From the NCBI GenBank assembly GCA_023525715.1, contig CM042015.1, positions 83,421,250-83,485,249 of the forward strand: DNA of 64,000 bases, written 5' to 3'. This document shows, one piece after another, positions 46,065 through 58,839 of this stretch (position 1 is its first letter; each line of letters starts with the position of its first letter). This DNA is from Cichorium intybus. Lineage: Eukaryota; Streptophyta; Magnoliopsida; Asterales; Asteraceae. The notes beneath the pieces are model-generated. The model ran no database searches, had not been told where the DNA came from, and worked only from the letters and a program-made list of their open reading frames with translations. Made by a program: the position numbers and the translations under genes.

Positions 46065-47670
46065 ATGTCAGACGTTGAAGATGCCGGAGGTGTTGGTGTT
46101 GCTACTCCTCCGGTCAGAATCAAAGAAATTGGAGCCACATCGGTGGCTTGCCCGATGCTAACCCAAACCAATTACATGGTTTGGTCCCTCCGAATGAAGG
46201 TGGTCCTGCGTATACACAAAGTTTGGTCAGAAATTGAACCCGGAACATCTAAAGATGAAGATAAAGACTGCCTAGCAGTAGGTTTAATTTACCAAGCGAT
46301 TCCCGAAGCCCTTGTGATGCAAATTGGAGATGTCAGCTCTGCAAAATCTCTTTGGGATGCAATCAAGACCCGTCAAATTGGAGCCGATCGGGTGAAAGAA
46401 GCCCGGCTTCAAACCCTCAACACCGATTTCGATCGGTTGAGAATGAGTGAAACGGAGACAATCGACTCGTTCGCCGGTAAATTATCCGCCTTGGCCTCTA
46501 AATCGGCGTCCCTGGGTGAATAGATCGAGGAATCTAAACTAGTGAAGAAGATGATGAAAGTGGTACCTCGACGATACATCCATCTTGTAGCATCCCTCGA
46601 GCAAGTGCTCGATTTAAAGTCGGTCGGGTTCGATGATGTGGTCGGCCGATTGAAGGCTTATGAGGAAAGGATACAGGGAGAAGAAGGTGGAGATGAACAT
46701 CAGCAACGGGTGATGTTCACCCGATCGAACGGCGACGGAGGATCCGACGGCGGCGGAGGGTCGAACGGCGGTGGATCGAGTCGAGGTAACCGGGGGAAAA
46801 ATACCGAGAGCAGAAAATGGAGTGAAGGAGCGAATTGGGGAAGAAGCAGCAAGACGGAAGGGATAAGTGAAAAGGAATCCGGGTCGGGCGGGTCAGGCGG
46901 GTTCGGGTCAGGTGGATCCGGATCCGGATCCGGAAATGGATATTGGTCCAAAAACAAACCCAATTCTTTTAAAAATAAGCCCAAAAACAATCCCAATTCC
47001 AATTCGGACTCAAATCAAAACCGAAAAAAAGATTTATCAAAAATTATCTGCTATCGATGTGATAAATCGGGCCACTACGTGTCAAAATGTCCAGAAAGAA
47101 TTCAAAAATTCCAAGAAATGAATTTTGCCGAACAAGAAGATGCCGATGAAACCGTATTTATTCACGAGACCGTACTTTTGGACGAAGCGAAGGTGATACC
47201 ATCTAAATACAATTCACAAGAAAATGATGTGTGGTATTTGGACAACGGAGTGAGTAATCACATGACGGGAAATCGCTCATTTTTCTCCAAACTAGACGAA
47301 GGAATAACCGGCAAAGTAAAATTTGGCGATAATTCGAGTGTCGCGATCAAAGGGAAAGGCTCAATAATTTTCCAAGGAAAATCAGGCCAACAACGTTTGA
47401 TAACGGAGATTTATTTCATTCCGGATTTGAAAAATAATATTTTCAGTCTCGGACAAGCAACCGAAACCGGGTGCGATATTCGGATGAAAAACAACTATTT
47501 GACGATGCATGATGCTGACAACTGCTTATTAATGAAGGTACAAAGAACTTCAAACCGCCTTTATAAAATACAGTTGCCTATTGGAGTACCTACTTGCCTT
47601 CATTCAAGATTAAGTGAAGACACGTGGCGTTGGCATGCAAGACTTGGGCACATCAATTTCGAGTCTATGA
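46065..47670 (+). pseudogene. copia gag and protease region, broken
   Basis: Begins MSDVEDAGG; residues that follow carry the usual gag phrases TNYMVWSLRMKVVL and DRVKEARLQTL. A TAG at 46521-46523 interrupts gag where related elements read on; the frame then continues unchanged. A Gly/Ser-rich linker precedes the zinc knuckle CYRCDKSGHYVSKC (47049-47090, CCHC). The protease motif reads YLDNGVSNHM at about 47233-47262, where the family normally has D-S-G-A, so the active-site Ser and Ala are changed. The GAG-preintegrase HARLGHINFESM follows, and one base is missing near 47670, shifting the frame. Confidence 0.88.
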
Positions 47671-48992
47671 GAAGATGTCCAAGAATGGTCTGGTCAAAGG
47701 GTTACCACATTTTAACAGTGAAAATCAATTATGTGAGTCCTGTTTGGTGGGCAAGCAAACAAGAAAGTCATTTCCATTAATGACGACGTACAAAGCAACA
47801 CGACCATTGGAGCTAGTTCACGGTGATTTATGCGGTCCGATAACACCGTCAACGAAGGGTCAAAATCGGTACATTTTCACACTAATTGACGATTTTTCAC
47901 GGTATATGTGGATTTTTCTCTTAAAAGAGAAAAGTGAGGCGTTTTTACACTTCAAGAAATTCAAAGCTTTGTCGGAGAATGAGCTCGGAAAGTCTTTGAA
48001 GGTGTTTCGAAGTGATCGAGGAGGCGAGTTTACTTCGCTCGAATTTAATTCCTTTTGTGATATAAATGGAATCAAACGCCATCTTACCGCCCTATATTCA
48101 CCACAACAAAATGGTATTGTGGAACGAAGAAACAGAACACTTATGGACATGACACGAAGTATCATGAAGGCAATGGATGTTCCAAACTATCTATGGGGAG
48201 AAGCGGTAACACACTCCACAAACCTGATCAACCGTGTTTACACAAGAGTACTTGGTGATACAACTCCGTACGAGAAGCTGTATAAAAGAAAACCTAATTT
48301 AGAGAACGTACGCATCTTTGGGTGTCAAGCATATGCAAAAGTTGAACCAGTGAATCTCAAGAAGTTGGATGCAAGATCAAGACCACTAGTTCATCTTGGT
48401 TCTGAACCAGGTACAAAAGCCTATCGGTTATTTAATCCAACAACACAAAAAATAATCGTGAGTCGAGACGTTATTTTTAATGAAACCAAAGGGTGGAATT
48501 GGGTTAACGAAGCTACACCCGACAATGAAGAACCAGGAACATTCATAGTACCATGGGATTTACCCGAAAATGTGGCGAACAACAACCAAGAAAACGATGT
48601 AAACAATGAACCAAACGAATCGGATCACGAAATTGAAGACGGAGTGCAGGTTCAGGAAAATGAACAACCAAATCCGTTCATCAATACCCAACACCGAAGG
48701 TCTACAAGACAAAGGAATCTTCCAATTCGATTACGAGATTATGTACTTTATGTTGATGACATTGAAGAACTTCTCCTAGCAACCAATGACGAGCCGGTTA
48801 CAGTTGAAGAGGCGAAGAAAGAACCACAGTGGGTTAAAGCCATGAATGCGGAAATCAATTCAATCAAGAAGAATAATACGTGGACTCTCGTAAACAAGCC
48901 TATGGGGGTAAAGGCAATTGGACTCAAATGGGTGTTCAAGCTGAAGAAAAATGCAGATGGCACCATAAACAAACACAAGGCAAGGTTGGTTG
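47671..48992 (+). pseudogene. copia integrase and start of reverse transcriptase
   Basis: In the frame after the shift: zinc-binding Cys pair in LCESCLVGKQ, then the integrase core with the first Asp in HGDLCGP, the second in FRSDRGGEF and the Glu in QQNGIVERRNRT, so the D,D,E triad is intact. The reverse transcriptase begins at W-KAMNAEI and reaches KARLV, where the solo LTR interrupts it between the first and second base of a codon. Confidence 0.9.
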
Positions 48993-51658
48993 TGTAACAC
49001 CCCTTTCTCAAACCATAATTCAATATAGTTTATTTTACCGAACGTGACCAATAACAAGTCACCAAATATTTTTTTTTAAACTTTATACTGAAAGGGTATT
49101 ACAGACTCAATACAGAAACCATAATTTAAACTTATCTGCATTTACATTGTCCCAGCTTCAAGGTATAATAAGTAACCTAGCTCCTGCTCCTCTCACCTAA
49201 GTACATAGCATTTAAAACAAGTAGTACGTGAGACATAAAGTCTCGTGAGTAATATGGGTTTAGACCCAAAACTTTTCTGTTTAAAACTTGAACTGATAAT
49301 AAGTAAACTACTAAAAACTCATTTTCATAACAAATCTCGAATCCTTTTACTTTTCTCTTTTCATAACTAAAAACAAAACACTTTCTTTCTCAAAAACTGC
49401 TTCTTACTTTAAAACTGTTTTATTCTTGACAACTGCTTTCTTTCTTTAAAACTAATTTCTTTCTCATATACTCGTGACCAACTGAAACTTATAAATTAAG
49501 TCATTTTAATTCATTCAACTAGCTCCCCTCGTGGTACAGAACAGATCCGTCCACTCGGTTGTGCTCATTCTGTCTCCCCTTTGTGACTTGAAACAGATTC
49601 AAGCACTAGGGTATACTAAGCTAGACAACTACTTCGCGATGGGAGGTACCATCCCAGTAGTGTCTTCTAATCTCCCGATTATGTGGGTGATCCTAGTCCG
49701 ATCAACTGGCTCATACTTCTTTCTTTCTTTAATTCTTACTTCATTTCATTTCAAATTGGTCAAAATGGGACACAATTTGTAAACAACTCTTACTCAAACA
49801 TTTTATAACTCTTTACTATAAATACTTTCAAAAACTGCTTTCGACATCTTAGTTCCTATAAGGAACTTCTTACAAAAATACTTGCAAACCATACTTCAAA
49901 AATCTGTTCAAAACACTAAGCCCTTGTATAGAGCTTCTTTCAAAACTATTTTCCAAATTTTAGTATTTATAAACATTTGGAAATCTTACTTTTCAAAAAA
50001 AATAACATTTTGCTATGTACTATAGAAATCCTCATAAAACTCACCTTGGTTCTACTACGATTCACTAGGCTTCACGTACGCCTTTTCCTTTCCCGTGCTC
50101 AATAACGTTTGAAGCACCACCTATACAAATCGTGTATATAAATACTCAATATAATTAACTCTATAATGCTAAGGTCTCATATAACATAACTCTAGGTTAT
50201 AATAAATGTATAACCATTAATAAACTCGTTTTATGGTTTTTCTCTGAAATACGCGTATATTGCTACAGTACCCCCGAGGGGTCGTATTTCAGTTCCGACT
50301 ATTTTCCATGAAATCTTAAGCCATATTAGACTTGTGTTTCAAATTTGGAGTTCATTGGACAAGTCTAGCTCAAATTCCAAAATCAAGTTTTAACGTGAAT
50401 AGTGATTTTAGCCACTGCCGCTACAGTGACTTTTCCGCAAGGTCGAATTACGGATTTGACCATTCCCGACATGTTCTTATACCATTTTAGGGTTATGGCT
50501 AAAATTTCAGGTCAATCGGACATGTCTAGCTATAGTTTCTAGCGTTTGAAATATTTGAAATTTCTAACATTTTTGGTCCCTGTCTGGAGGCGCACTGCGC
50601 CTGGCTAGGGGCGCACTGCGCCTGGGCGCACCCCGCCCTGGTCCTGGGCGCACTGCGCCTGGCGCCTGGGCAGTGGCCTGATCAGTCGCGATTTGTGCAC
50701 TGTAGCATGCAGTTTTCACCCATTAAGTCCTTATTTCTGTTCTTAATCCTATGGGGTTTGTTCTAGGACCAAAACCTTTGACTAATAACAGGTTTTAAGC
50801 TATTAGAAACACCTTAATCACACCAATTCGTGATTTAGGGTTCTTGAGCAACATTTAAATTTCTCAACAATAGCAACCTACTTTGCTATTTTTAACACTT
50901 GTTCTTACTACATGAACATGTTTTAAGTCCAGAAATCATTTACACTTCATGGATTATGACTGAAATTACAAATTTCAGTCCTCTCCATGGAAACCCACCA
51001 AGAACCCACAAGAGCTTAGGTTAGAAACTCAAATTACTAACCTTAATTGCTTGAAACTTCAAATTCCAAGCTATGATCTTGATATCTAGCTTCAACCTTC
51101 AAGGAATTCCAGAAATCACATCTTCAAGAACCTTCCCGTAACCTCCAATGTTCAGCCAACAATTATGAGAGATATTTTCCTTTTATATTTCCAGATTTTT
51201 CACTTTTAGTCCCTAAGTTTCATTTCTTGAACTTTTAGCACTATAATCAAGTTTTATTACAATAAAACTTTCATTCTTTATACTTTTGCTACAACCAACA
51301 CTATCTTTACATAATTGGTCCTTCACTTGGTCAATTGACCAAATTACCCTTTTATGGTAAAATGACAATTTACCCTTTTCTAGTTTTACAAAAATGGTCC
51401 TAAGACCCATAACTTTGCAACAAAAGTTCCATTAACTTCTAACTTGACATTTTCTAGACATTTTGGTCATTTCCATGTCAAATGACCATTTTGTCCTTTT
51501 CGGCCATATTTCACTATTCACACGTCAAAACTCCAAATTTCATATAACCTTTTATTTCTTACATTATAATATCATAATTACATATTATTATACATAATAG
51601 TCGTTCAATGTGGCAAAAGACGGTTTTACCCTTTTTGACTTTTTCGCGGGTTCTTACA
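48993..51658 (-). mobile_element. Solo gypsy-type LTR inserted in the copia pol gene
   Basis: The flanks repeat GGTTG (48988-48992 and 51659-51663), a perfect 5-bp duplication. The tips are TGTAACACCCC and GGTTCTTACA in plus orientation. Homology in block order to the LTR at 464-3561 places it in the same family and gives minus orientation, with a TATA-like ATATAAAAGG near 51180. A GC-rich patch of repeated GCGCACTGCGCC lies at 50586-50672. Open frames within it are fortuitous. Length is 2,666 bp. Confidence 0.93.
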
Positions 51659-53000
51659 GGTTGCTAAAGGGTACATGCAACAACATGTCATTGATTTCCA
51701 AGAAGTATTTGCTCCAGTAGCTCGAATTGAAACCATCAGGTTTCTCATTGCCTTAGCCGCTACAAATGGATGGGAGCTTCACCACTTGGATGTCAAAACA
51801 ACTTTCTTACATGGAGAGTTGAAGGAAACCGTTTATGTGTACCAACCGGAAGGCTACATAAGGAAAGGTGACGAGCACAAGGTGTATCATCTTTCAAAAG
51901 CACTATATGGCCTTAGACAAGCACCAAGAGCATGGAATACGAAACTTGATGGGATTTTGAAGGGAATGAAGTTTCACAAGTGCATGACAGAACCATCGGT
52001 GTACCGGAAGAACGAAGAATCTAACTTGCTGATTTTAGCAATTTATGTTGATGACTTATTTGTTACAGGTACAAATTTGAACATGATCAAAAGGTTCAAA
52101 TTTGACATGTCCAAGAACTTCGAGATGTCTGATCTTGGAAGACTAACTTACTACCTGGGCATTGAAGTCAAACAGGATGAATCGGGGATTACAATAAATC
52201 AAGAAGCATACGCTCGACGCATTCTGAAGGAAGTCGGTTTACATGATTGCAATCCGACCCACATTCCGATGGACCCAGGAACAAAATTGTCAAAGGCCGA
52301 AGATGAACCCGAAATCGACCCAACACAATATCGAAAGGTGGTAGGATGTCTTAGATATCTCTTGCAAACAAGACCCGATATGGCATACGCGGTTGGAGTT
52401 ATTAGCCGATATATGCAGAATCCAAGAGAATCACATGGTAACGCAATCAAACACATCCTAAGGTACTTACGTGGAACAACGGGATACGGAATCAAGTACG
52501 AGAGGATGGGACAAAAACGACTTATTGGTTACAGTGATAGTAGTCACAATGTTGATCCAGATGATGGAAGAAGCACAACTGGTCACATTTTCTACTATGG
52601 GTCATCTCCGATAACCTGGTGTTCGCAAAAGCAAGATACCGTTGCTTTATCATCTTGCGAGGCAGAGTTCATGGCAGCCACCGCGGCAGCTTGTCAAGCA
52701 ATATGGCTTCAGGATTTGCTGGGAGAAATCATGAACAAGGTACAAGAGAAGGTGGTTCTTAGGGTTGATAACAAGTCGGCTATCGTACTAACGAAGAATC
52801 CAGTATTTCACGGAAGAAGTAAACACATTCATACAAGGTTTCATTTCATTCACAATTGTGTTGAGAAAGAACAAATAGAGGTTGAATACATTCCTGGTGA
52901 AGAACAAAAGGCAGACATTCTTACAAAACCGTTGGCTCGAACCAAGTTCAAGGAAATGCAAAGCTTGATCGGGATCGAAGTCGTCTCTAAAAGGACTTAG
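51659..53000 (+). pseudogene. copia reverse transcriptase and RNase H
   Basis: Continues the reverse transcriptase with FQEVFAPVARIETIR, LHHLDVKTTFLHGEL, LYGLRQAPRAWN and the catalytic YVDDLF (52047-52064). RNase H follows with the Asp of YSDSSHN and the Glu of SCEAEFMAA, ending at TAG 52998-53000 shortly before the polypurine tract. This half has no internal stop. Removing the insert with one duplication copy brings it into frame with the upstream part. Confidence 0.93.
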
Positions 53001-53015
53001 AGATTCGGGGGTGAT

Positions 53016-53263
53016 TGTTGGAATCCTAAGTGTCAAGTAGATACTTTTGATCCACCAACCAATTGTCAAGGGGACAATTAATATCTAGATATTAGTAAGC
53101 AAGTGGCTTTCTATGTGATATATATTCAGTGCATTACCGAGAGGGTAACACACACCAACACATAGCAATATACACACATATATGTAATTGGTTTTTGAGT
53201 GATATTTCCAATTAATCAAAGAGTTATTTTGATATATTTGTGTTTATACAATATTTATCTTGA
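53016..53263 (+). repeat. 3' LTR of the copia element
   Basis: Same ends as the 5' copy, preceded by the polypurine tract and followed by AAATT. Confidence 0.93.
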
Positions 53264-53268
53264 AAATT

Positions 53269-54080
53269 AACTCACTGAACGAGTCAATAACATAATAAGT
53301 TTGGTGTATATATAGTTTGCGTTTTATCAGGTCACTTTGGTCTTTAAATTCTCCTATCTATGTTTGGTAATTTCTTCTTCAAACCTCTACAAGTGTGAGA
53401 CATTTACCAAACTATTGGTGGACATATTAATAAAGTCACTTTAGAACTCTTTCAGGTAGCATGGGTGTAACAGAAAGAAATCAAAGTAGGTTGTTATTTA
53501 TTCCTAATAAATGAAATTAAGTTGTTATTGATTCCTAATAAATTAAAGTTGGTTATTTCTTGCAAAGCTCAAGCATTTATGTTTTGGTCTCTAAGCAAGA
53601 AGGAGATCCGCTAAATGCTCACATGAAACAAGTGGATCGTATTTACTTTTCTAATACAAGTAAAAGTTAGCATTTTAGTTTTTAGATACTATAAATATCG
53701 TTAGTGAAGTGTGTTCAAATGCTTCTAGGCATTTGATTGAATGTTTTGATCACATTATGTGTGAATTGAACTTACTTCATGTGTCTGTAACTCTAATTGG
53801 TAATGACTTTTTTCTTTTTTACTACAGGTTAAATCAGTGTAACACTAGCAAGTAGCAAGGAGTTAGACAGTTAGTAGAAGATTACAAAAAAGAAAAAAAA
53901 CAGAGGAATTATTAGGGATTTAAAAAGTAGAAAGAGCAACAGAAAGATTTTTCATCCATTATATTCATCCATTCATTCCATGATACATTTTCGAAATTCG
54001 AGGGTACTACGTCATTTCATTTGATCTTTGTGTATTCTGATTTTGGTTTTGGATTGATTTTACTTTTTTGTGAAATTTAC
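53269..54080. other. Helitron interior, right of the copia insertion
   Basis: AT-rich; 53455-53580 contains phrases (GTAGGTTGTTATTTATTCC, GGTTATTTCTTGCAAAGC) like the right tip of the MITE family found in the callose synthase gene. No coding sequence. Confidence 0.45.
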
Positions 54081-54306
54081 AAAGTAAGATGCTATTATTA
54101 GCACCATTACCTAAATTTCCAATGTTATACCACACACATTCAAAAAATTGTTATTAGCATAATTTCCTGATTTTCCAATGTTATACCAGTTGTAGGATGC
54201 TATTATTTGCACAACTTCCGATTTTCCAATGTTATACCAATTGTAGGATGCTATTATTGGCACCATATCCGGAATTTTCAATGTTATATTAATTGTAGGA
54301 TGCTAC
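54081..54306. repeat. Helitron subterminal tandem repeat, about four units of 55-65 bp
   Basis: Each unit contains AGGATGCTATTATT(A/T/G)GCAC and TTTCCAATGTTATACC. Repeats next to the 3' end are common in Helitrons. Confidence 0.85.
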
Positions 54307-54383
54307 TAGAACCATTATTAACAAATTAGGATGTTGTAAATCACGGACCTTAAAATTAAGATATATTATTTTTAATCGTCAAA

Positions 54384-54411
54384 CCGTGTAACACACGGAT
54401 TTGTAACCTAG
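54384..54411 (+). other. Helitron 3' terminus (hairpin and CTAG)
   Basis: Stem CCGTGT/ACACGG with a three-base loop, then GATTTGTAAC-type spacer, then CTAG followed by T. It ends 281 bases from the stop codon of the P450 gene on the minus strand. Confidence 0.8.
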
Positions 54412-54692
54412 TAGTATATAAAAAAGTAATAAGTTTCGCTCATATTTTATTTATAGAAGTTGAAATAAAAAATAATTAAGTTGAAATATACAGGCAAGAA
54501 GCTTCGATTTTATAGGATTAATTGATTACAAAAACCATACACGTATTTATCACCGATAACTCGATAAGGTGATAATTAAACGTATTGTTGGGAACAAAAT
54601 TTACAAGAAAAAATTTGTATACAATACAAAAAGAACGAACACCGGCTAGAGCATCAGATATATGGGCGGTCCAATTAAAGCCTCATCTTCTT

Positions 54693-56272
54693 CTACTTCC
54701 CTAACGACTTGGGGATCGGGACGATTTTCAGTTGATGTTTGAGCGACGTAGAAATCCCTGTGATTTCCGTGATGTCGAGCTCATGGGGTTTTAATCCATT
54801 TGGAAGCTTCCAGTCGAAATGATACAAGAAATTAGCAAGTGGATATTCAACCATACTCAGCCCAAATGTAAGTCCGGGGCAAATTCTCCGGCCGGCACCG
54901 AAGGGAATGAACTCGAAATCTGCACCCATGTAATTGATCGGACAGTTCTCAAATCTCTCCGGGATGAAGCTTTCGGGATCTTTCCAACTGTCAGGGTCTG
55001 TTCCACATGCCCAGGCGTTTACTAGTATCTTAGTCTTGGCCGGAATATCATATCCGTCGACGTTGCAATCTTGCCGGCATTCTCTGGGTACTAATAAAGG
55101 TGTCGGAGCATGTAACCTCAGTGTTTCCTTTACTATTAGTTTCAGGTAATGCAAGCTCTGTAAATCCGTTTCGGTGATTGTGTTACCCTTCACCACCGAT
55201 CTCACTTCTGCTTGTGCTCTCTTCATCATCTCCGGGTTCCTCATGAGCTCCGTCATCGCCCATTCAAGTGTTGCTGAAGATGTATCAGTCCCAGCAGTCA
55301 ACATATCCTGCATTGACCCAAAAAAAAAAAACATTAAACTAGGATTTCAAAAAACCAAATATTGGCGGGATGGCGGACGTTTGTATGTATAGTTATACGT
55401 ACCAGAACAACGGCTTTGACATGTTCATCTGTGACGGTGAAATCCAGGCCGCCTGTGTCTTTGACTCTCAATAGAACATCAACTAGATCTTCTTGATCGC
55501 TCTTGTTACTTCCTTTAGATCTGTGTTCCTTCAACACATCTTCCAAGATGTCATCAAGCTGTTTCTGCATCTTCAACCACTTGGCTTTCTTCCCCAAGAT
55601 CACATTAAGAAACTGTAGACGAGGATAATACGATGCCAGATTGAAAGCACTCAAAGTCTTCAACACATCATACAGCACTTCGATCAATGTCGCCTGGTCT
55701 TTGCAGGAATCTCCCAACGTAGCTTTGCAAATCACATTATTCACCATCTCCACAGTCATTTCCGTGAAGTTGATGGGTGTTCCTGCTTGCGATTCAAGAA
55801 CCTTACTAATACGACTAAGCTCCTCTTCGCGAATGGAGCTAAAAGATCGAACCTTTTTGGCACTTAGAAGCTCCAAGGTGCAAATCTTCTTCATCTGCCT
55901 CCAGTATTCGCCATAAGGAGCCCATCCGATGTCTTGAGCTTTATAAAAGAATATTTGGGAGGTTGTGGTGGTGGGTCTGTCAGCAAAGCTGATATCGTTG
56001 GTCTTCATGATCTCTCGAGCCAGTCGAGGTGTAGAGACGACGACTGTAGAGACTTGGCCGAGCTGTAGGTGCATGATGGGGCCATATTTCCTGGCTAAGC
56101 TTCTAAGAACTCGATGAGGTGTTGGGCTTTTGAGTTGGTGTATGTTTCCGATGATGGGTAATTTTGGTGGCCCTGGTGGCAAGTTCTTGGAAGTCTTTGG
56201 TGTTATGAGTGCCCAACAGGCAAAGAGAATGAGTGAAGCCAAAACGAGGGAGACGATGGTGAAAGGCTCCAT
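54693..56272 (-). CDS. CYP71BL: Cytochrome P450, CYP71BL family, costunolide synthase-like (copy A)
   Basis: Costunolide synthase hydroxylates germacrene A acid at C6; the product closes to the lactone costunolide. The enzyme sits on the ER by its N-terminal helix and takes electrons from P450 reductase. Exon 1 is 55403-56272, exon 2 54693-55307, intron 95 bp, phase 0; product 494 aa, normal for CYP71. Seen: membrane anchor 5-24, hinge PPGPPKLP (about 32-39), I-helix AGTDTS (295-300), KETLR (350-354), PERF (406-409), heme motif FGAGRRICPG (426-435) with ligand Cys433. No stop or frameshift. The match to Cichorieae CYP71BL2-type proteins is by recall and essentially full length; substrate is inferred. 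Copy B is its close paralogue, divergently oriented 6 kb away; differences concentrate in the anchor and C-terminal tip. The promoter lacks a clear TATA box (ACTACAAATACC at the usual place). Helitron 3' end lies 281 bases downstream. Confidence 0.92.
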
Positions 56273-57176
56273 AGTTGCAGGTTGTGGTGGTTGTGATTAA
56301 GCTAATGTAGCTGGTATTTGTAGTGCGTCAAATTTTAACCGGAAAATGTATGTAAGTCATTAAGTCAAGATTGAACGACGCCCTTTCAAAATTATAATAT
56401 TAAAACGCATTTTCATGGAACGCCATGTGACTAATGTCAATTCCTACTCATTCTATTTGGCGTCACATGTTGTCAATAAATTATGTAGGGTACTGGTCAA
56501 AAAATGTACACAATTTCTCTTAAGTTGAGGTTTTAAGCAATTAAGTATAAAAAAAATTCAAAAATAACCAAACTGGCTCAATAATGTAAGAGTGAGACCA
56601 ATCAAGTTTCATTTTTGTAATCAAGTTCACCATGGACAACTTTGTTTGAGATTTTCATCAACATGTTCAGATCTTTTTGTTGTAGTAGAGAGAAGGAGTG
56701 GCGACTGAGACCGGTGACTAATGGCAGAGTAGCATAGGAAGATGAAAATGGTGAATTTTGCTTTTAAGCTGACTAAACACATGGTGATTTGAAATTTTGA
56801 AAAGCGAATCAGTGTTATAGAATATTTTGTTTCCAAAAACGAGAAGATTAGGGAAACTCAAATGAATTCAAATGTATGAGATAAAGATGGAAACTACATA
56901 CATTTGCCCTTTATTTTTGGGATATAATTGATATTGGAAACGGATGTAGCGACAAAGCCTTCAATTGATGAATCCGTAACGGAAGCAATTTGAACAATTA
57001 CGATGATAAGGAATCAACGAGTAAGGTAAGAAGGAGTAGACCTCAAGACCGGGAAAGATAACCTGATTATTGATAAGAGGGTGCCCCGTGACAACCACAA
57101 TACTCTTATATTATAGAGTATAGATATAGATATAGATATATAGTCATAATGTTTTGAGAACTCAAATATTTTTATA
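56273..57176. promoter_or_regulatory. Upstream region of P450 copy A
   Basis: On the minus strand the leader AATCACAACCACCACAACC resembles the leader of copy B (CAATCACACCACAACC), and CATGGCGTTCC near 56420 resembles GATGGCGTTCT upstream of copy B. Beyond that similarity fades. A hexamer repeat (TATAGA)n lies at 57115-57142. Confidence 0.4.
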
Positions 57177-58361
57177 CAAATATCCTGAGTAAACGACCAA
57201 ATAGGTGTATTTTAAAATTTTATTTACTAAATAGGTGTATTTTTAAAAATATTTACCAAATAGGTATAATTTTATAAATTTATCATTTTTTCAACATTTA
57301 TTCTATTTTCACTGTTTTTTAATGTGTTTTTTTACTTTTTAAAAACTTTTTGCTGGTAATTTTAATCATTTTTTTGAAACAATATTTTTACTATTTATTT
57401 TAAACAAATATGCTAGAATGTTTATATCGTTTATTTTAAATAGCAATGCTAGATTGAGTCGATAACCAATGTCATAGGTACAATATTTTTCGGTACAAAA
57501 CCAATGACATGGTACAACATTTTTCGGTACAAAACCAATGTCATAGATACGACGTTCTTCTCCAATGTCATCTTCTTCTTACATGTCATTTGCATCGGCT
57601 TCATTGTTACTCATTATTGCATTGCTCACAACATCTTGAGATATGTTATAGATATCCTCACTCTCAATCATGTCTCATATAACATTAGCATCCATCTATA
57701 AAAAATCAACATAAACAACAGCATCAGAATTGGAACAGATAAACATCAAAATTGAAATAAGAATCAAATCAGCTACCAGACAAACATCATTATAGAAATT
57801 GAATCAAAATCAGAAAAATCAAAATAAACTTCTGAAATTCAAGAAACGAAATCAGAGAGAGTGGTGTGGAGAAATAAGAAATCGAGAGAGATCAACAAAA
57901 ATAAAAGGCACATAATCAGACCTGGAAATCAGAAGCGAGAGAGATGGGCAGAAATCAGAAGATACCAGACAAACAATAGAAATCATAAATCGGAATTCAA
58001 GAAACATACCAGAAAATCGAAGTTGGAGAACTAAAAATGGGACCTGGAATCAATGGAATCGCGACAGAAAATCGGACCTGGACATGGAATCGAAGCTGGA
58101 GAACCATCGGCGTCACCGTGGGTGGAGGAGCGGCCGTCGGGTAGCCGGAAGGGATGAAGTCGACTGATTGCTCTGATAGCAATTGTTGGCAGCGAGGGTT
58201 GTAAGCGGGATTTTTGTTAGGGCTGTGATTTCCAGCGTATTCCCGCTTTTCATTGAGATTAGATTCCATATACACTATTTTGGTAAATATTTTCAAAAAT
58301 ACACCACATTGGTAACTATTTTTCAAAATAACATTCTTTTGGAAAAAACTCCAAATATCCT
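57177..58361. mobile_element. MULE with 10-bp TSD and gene-like interior
   Basis: CAAATATCCT flanks the element at 57177-57186 and 58352-58361. The body is 57187-58351. The ends GAGTAAACGACC and GGAAAAAACTC are inverted; further in, GGTGTATTTTTAAAAATATT and its inverse match for about 90 bases. GA-rich then GC-rich sequence (57830-58160) fills the interior, as in the other MULEs here. No transposase or assignable gene fragment. Confidence 0.85.
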
Positions 58362-58445
58362 TATATATGTGCGTTTTAAGAATATACGTGTTTTTTTGAA
58401 AAAGAAGTTATAGCGAAAAGTTTTGGCTTATCGAAAATTTTAAGT

Positions 58446-58461
<16 letters not shown>

Positions 58462-58498
<37 letters not shown>

Positions 58499-58748
58499 CT
58501 AGGATATATCAAATATATCCATACAAGTATTGTGTAACTTTGAAACTCAATTTGGACCACTCATTTAAAACACATTCTTTTAAGAATGTACAAAATTTAG
58601 TTCATTCTTTAAAGAATGGTAAGAACTCATTCTGTCAAGAACTTATTCTGTCAAGACTGTGTTTTTTTCATTGTTACGAGAATGAAATCTGATGGCCAAG
58701 ATTTGGTTACAGGGTAACACAATAATTGTCATTCTTATTATAACCTAG

Positions 58749-58827
<79 letters not shown>
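58462..58827. mobile_element. MITE (58496-58749) bordered by (TA)n on both sides
   Basis: The tips GGGCTAGGATA and TTATAACCTAGC are inverted. The interior contains inverted ATTCTTTTAAGAAT and ATTCTTTAAAGAAT phrases. (TA)n tracts at 58462-58495 and 58750-58827 touch both ends. Confidence 0.75.
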
Positions 58828-58828
<1 letters not shown>

Positions 58829-58839
58829 CTTTGAACATA

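Noticed and set aside
46700..47002. Pro/Asp-rich 100-codon minus-strand frame
   Set aside because: It is the antisense of the Gly/Ser-rich linker of the copia gag.
48421..49057. Minus-strand open frames across the copia/solo LTR junction
   Set aside because: They are shadows of the plus-strand copia polyprotein and cross an insertion boundary.
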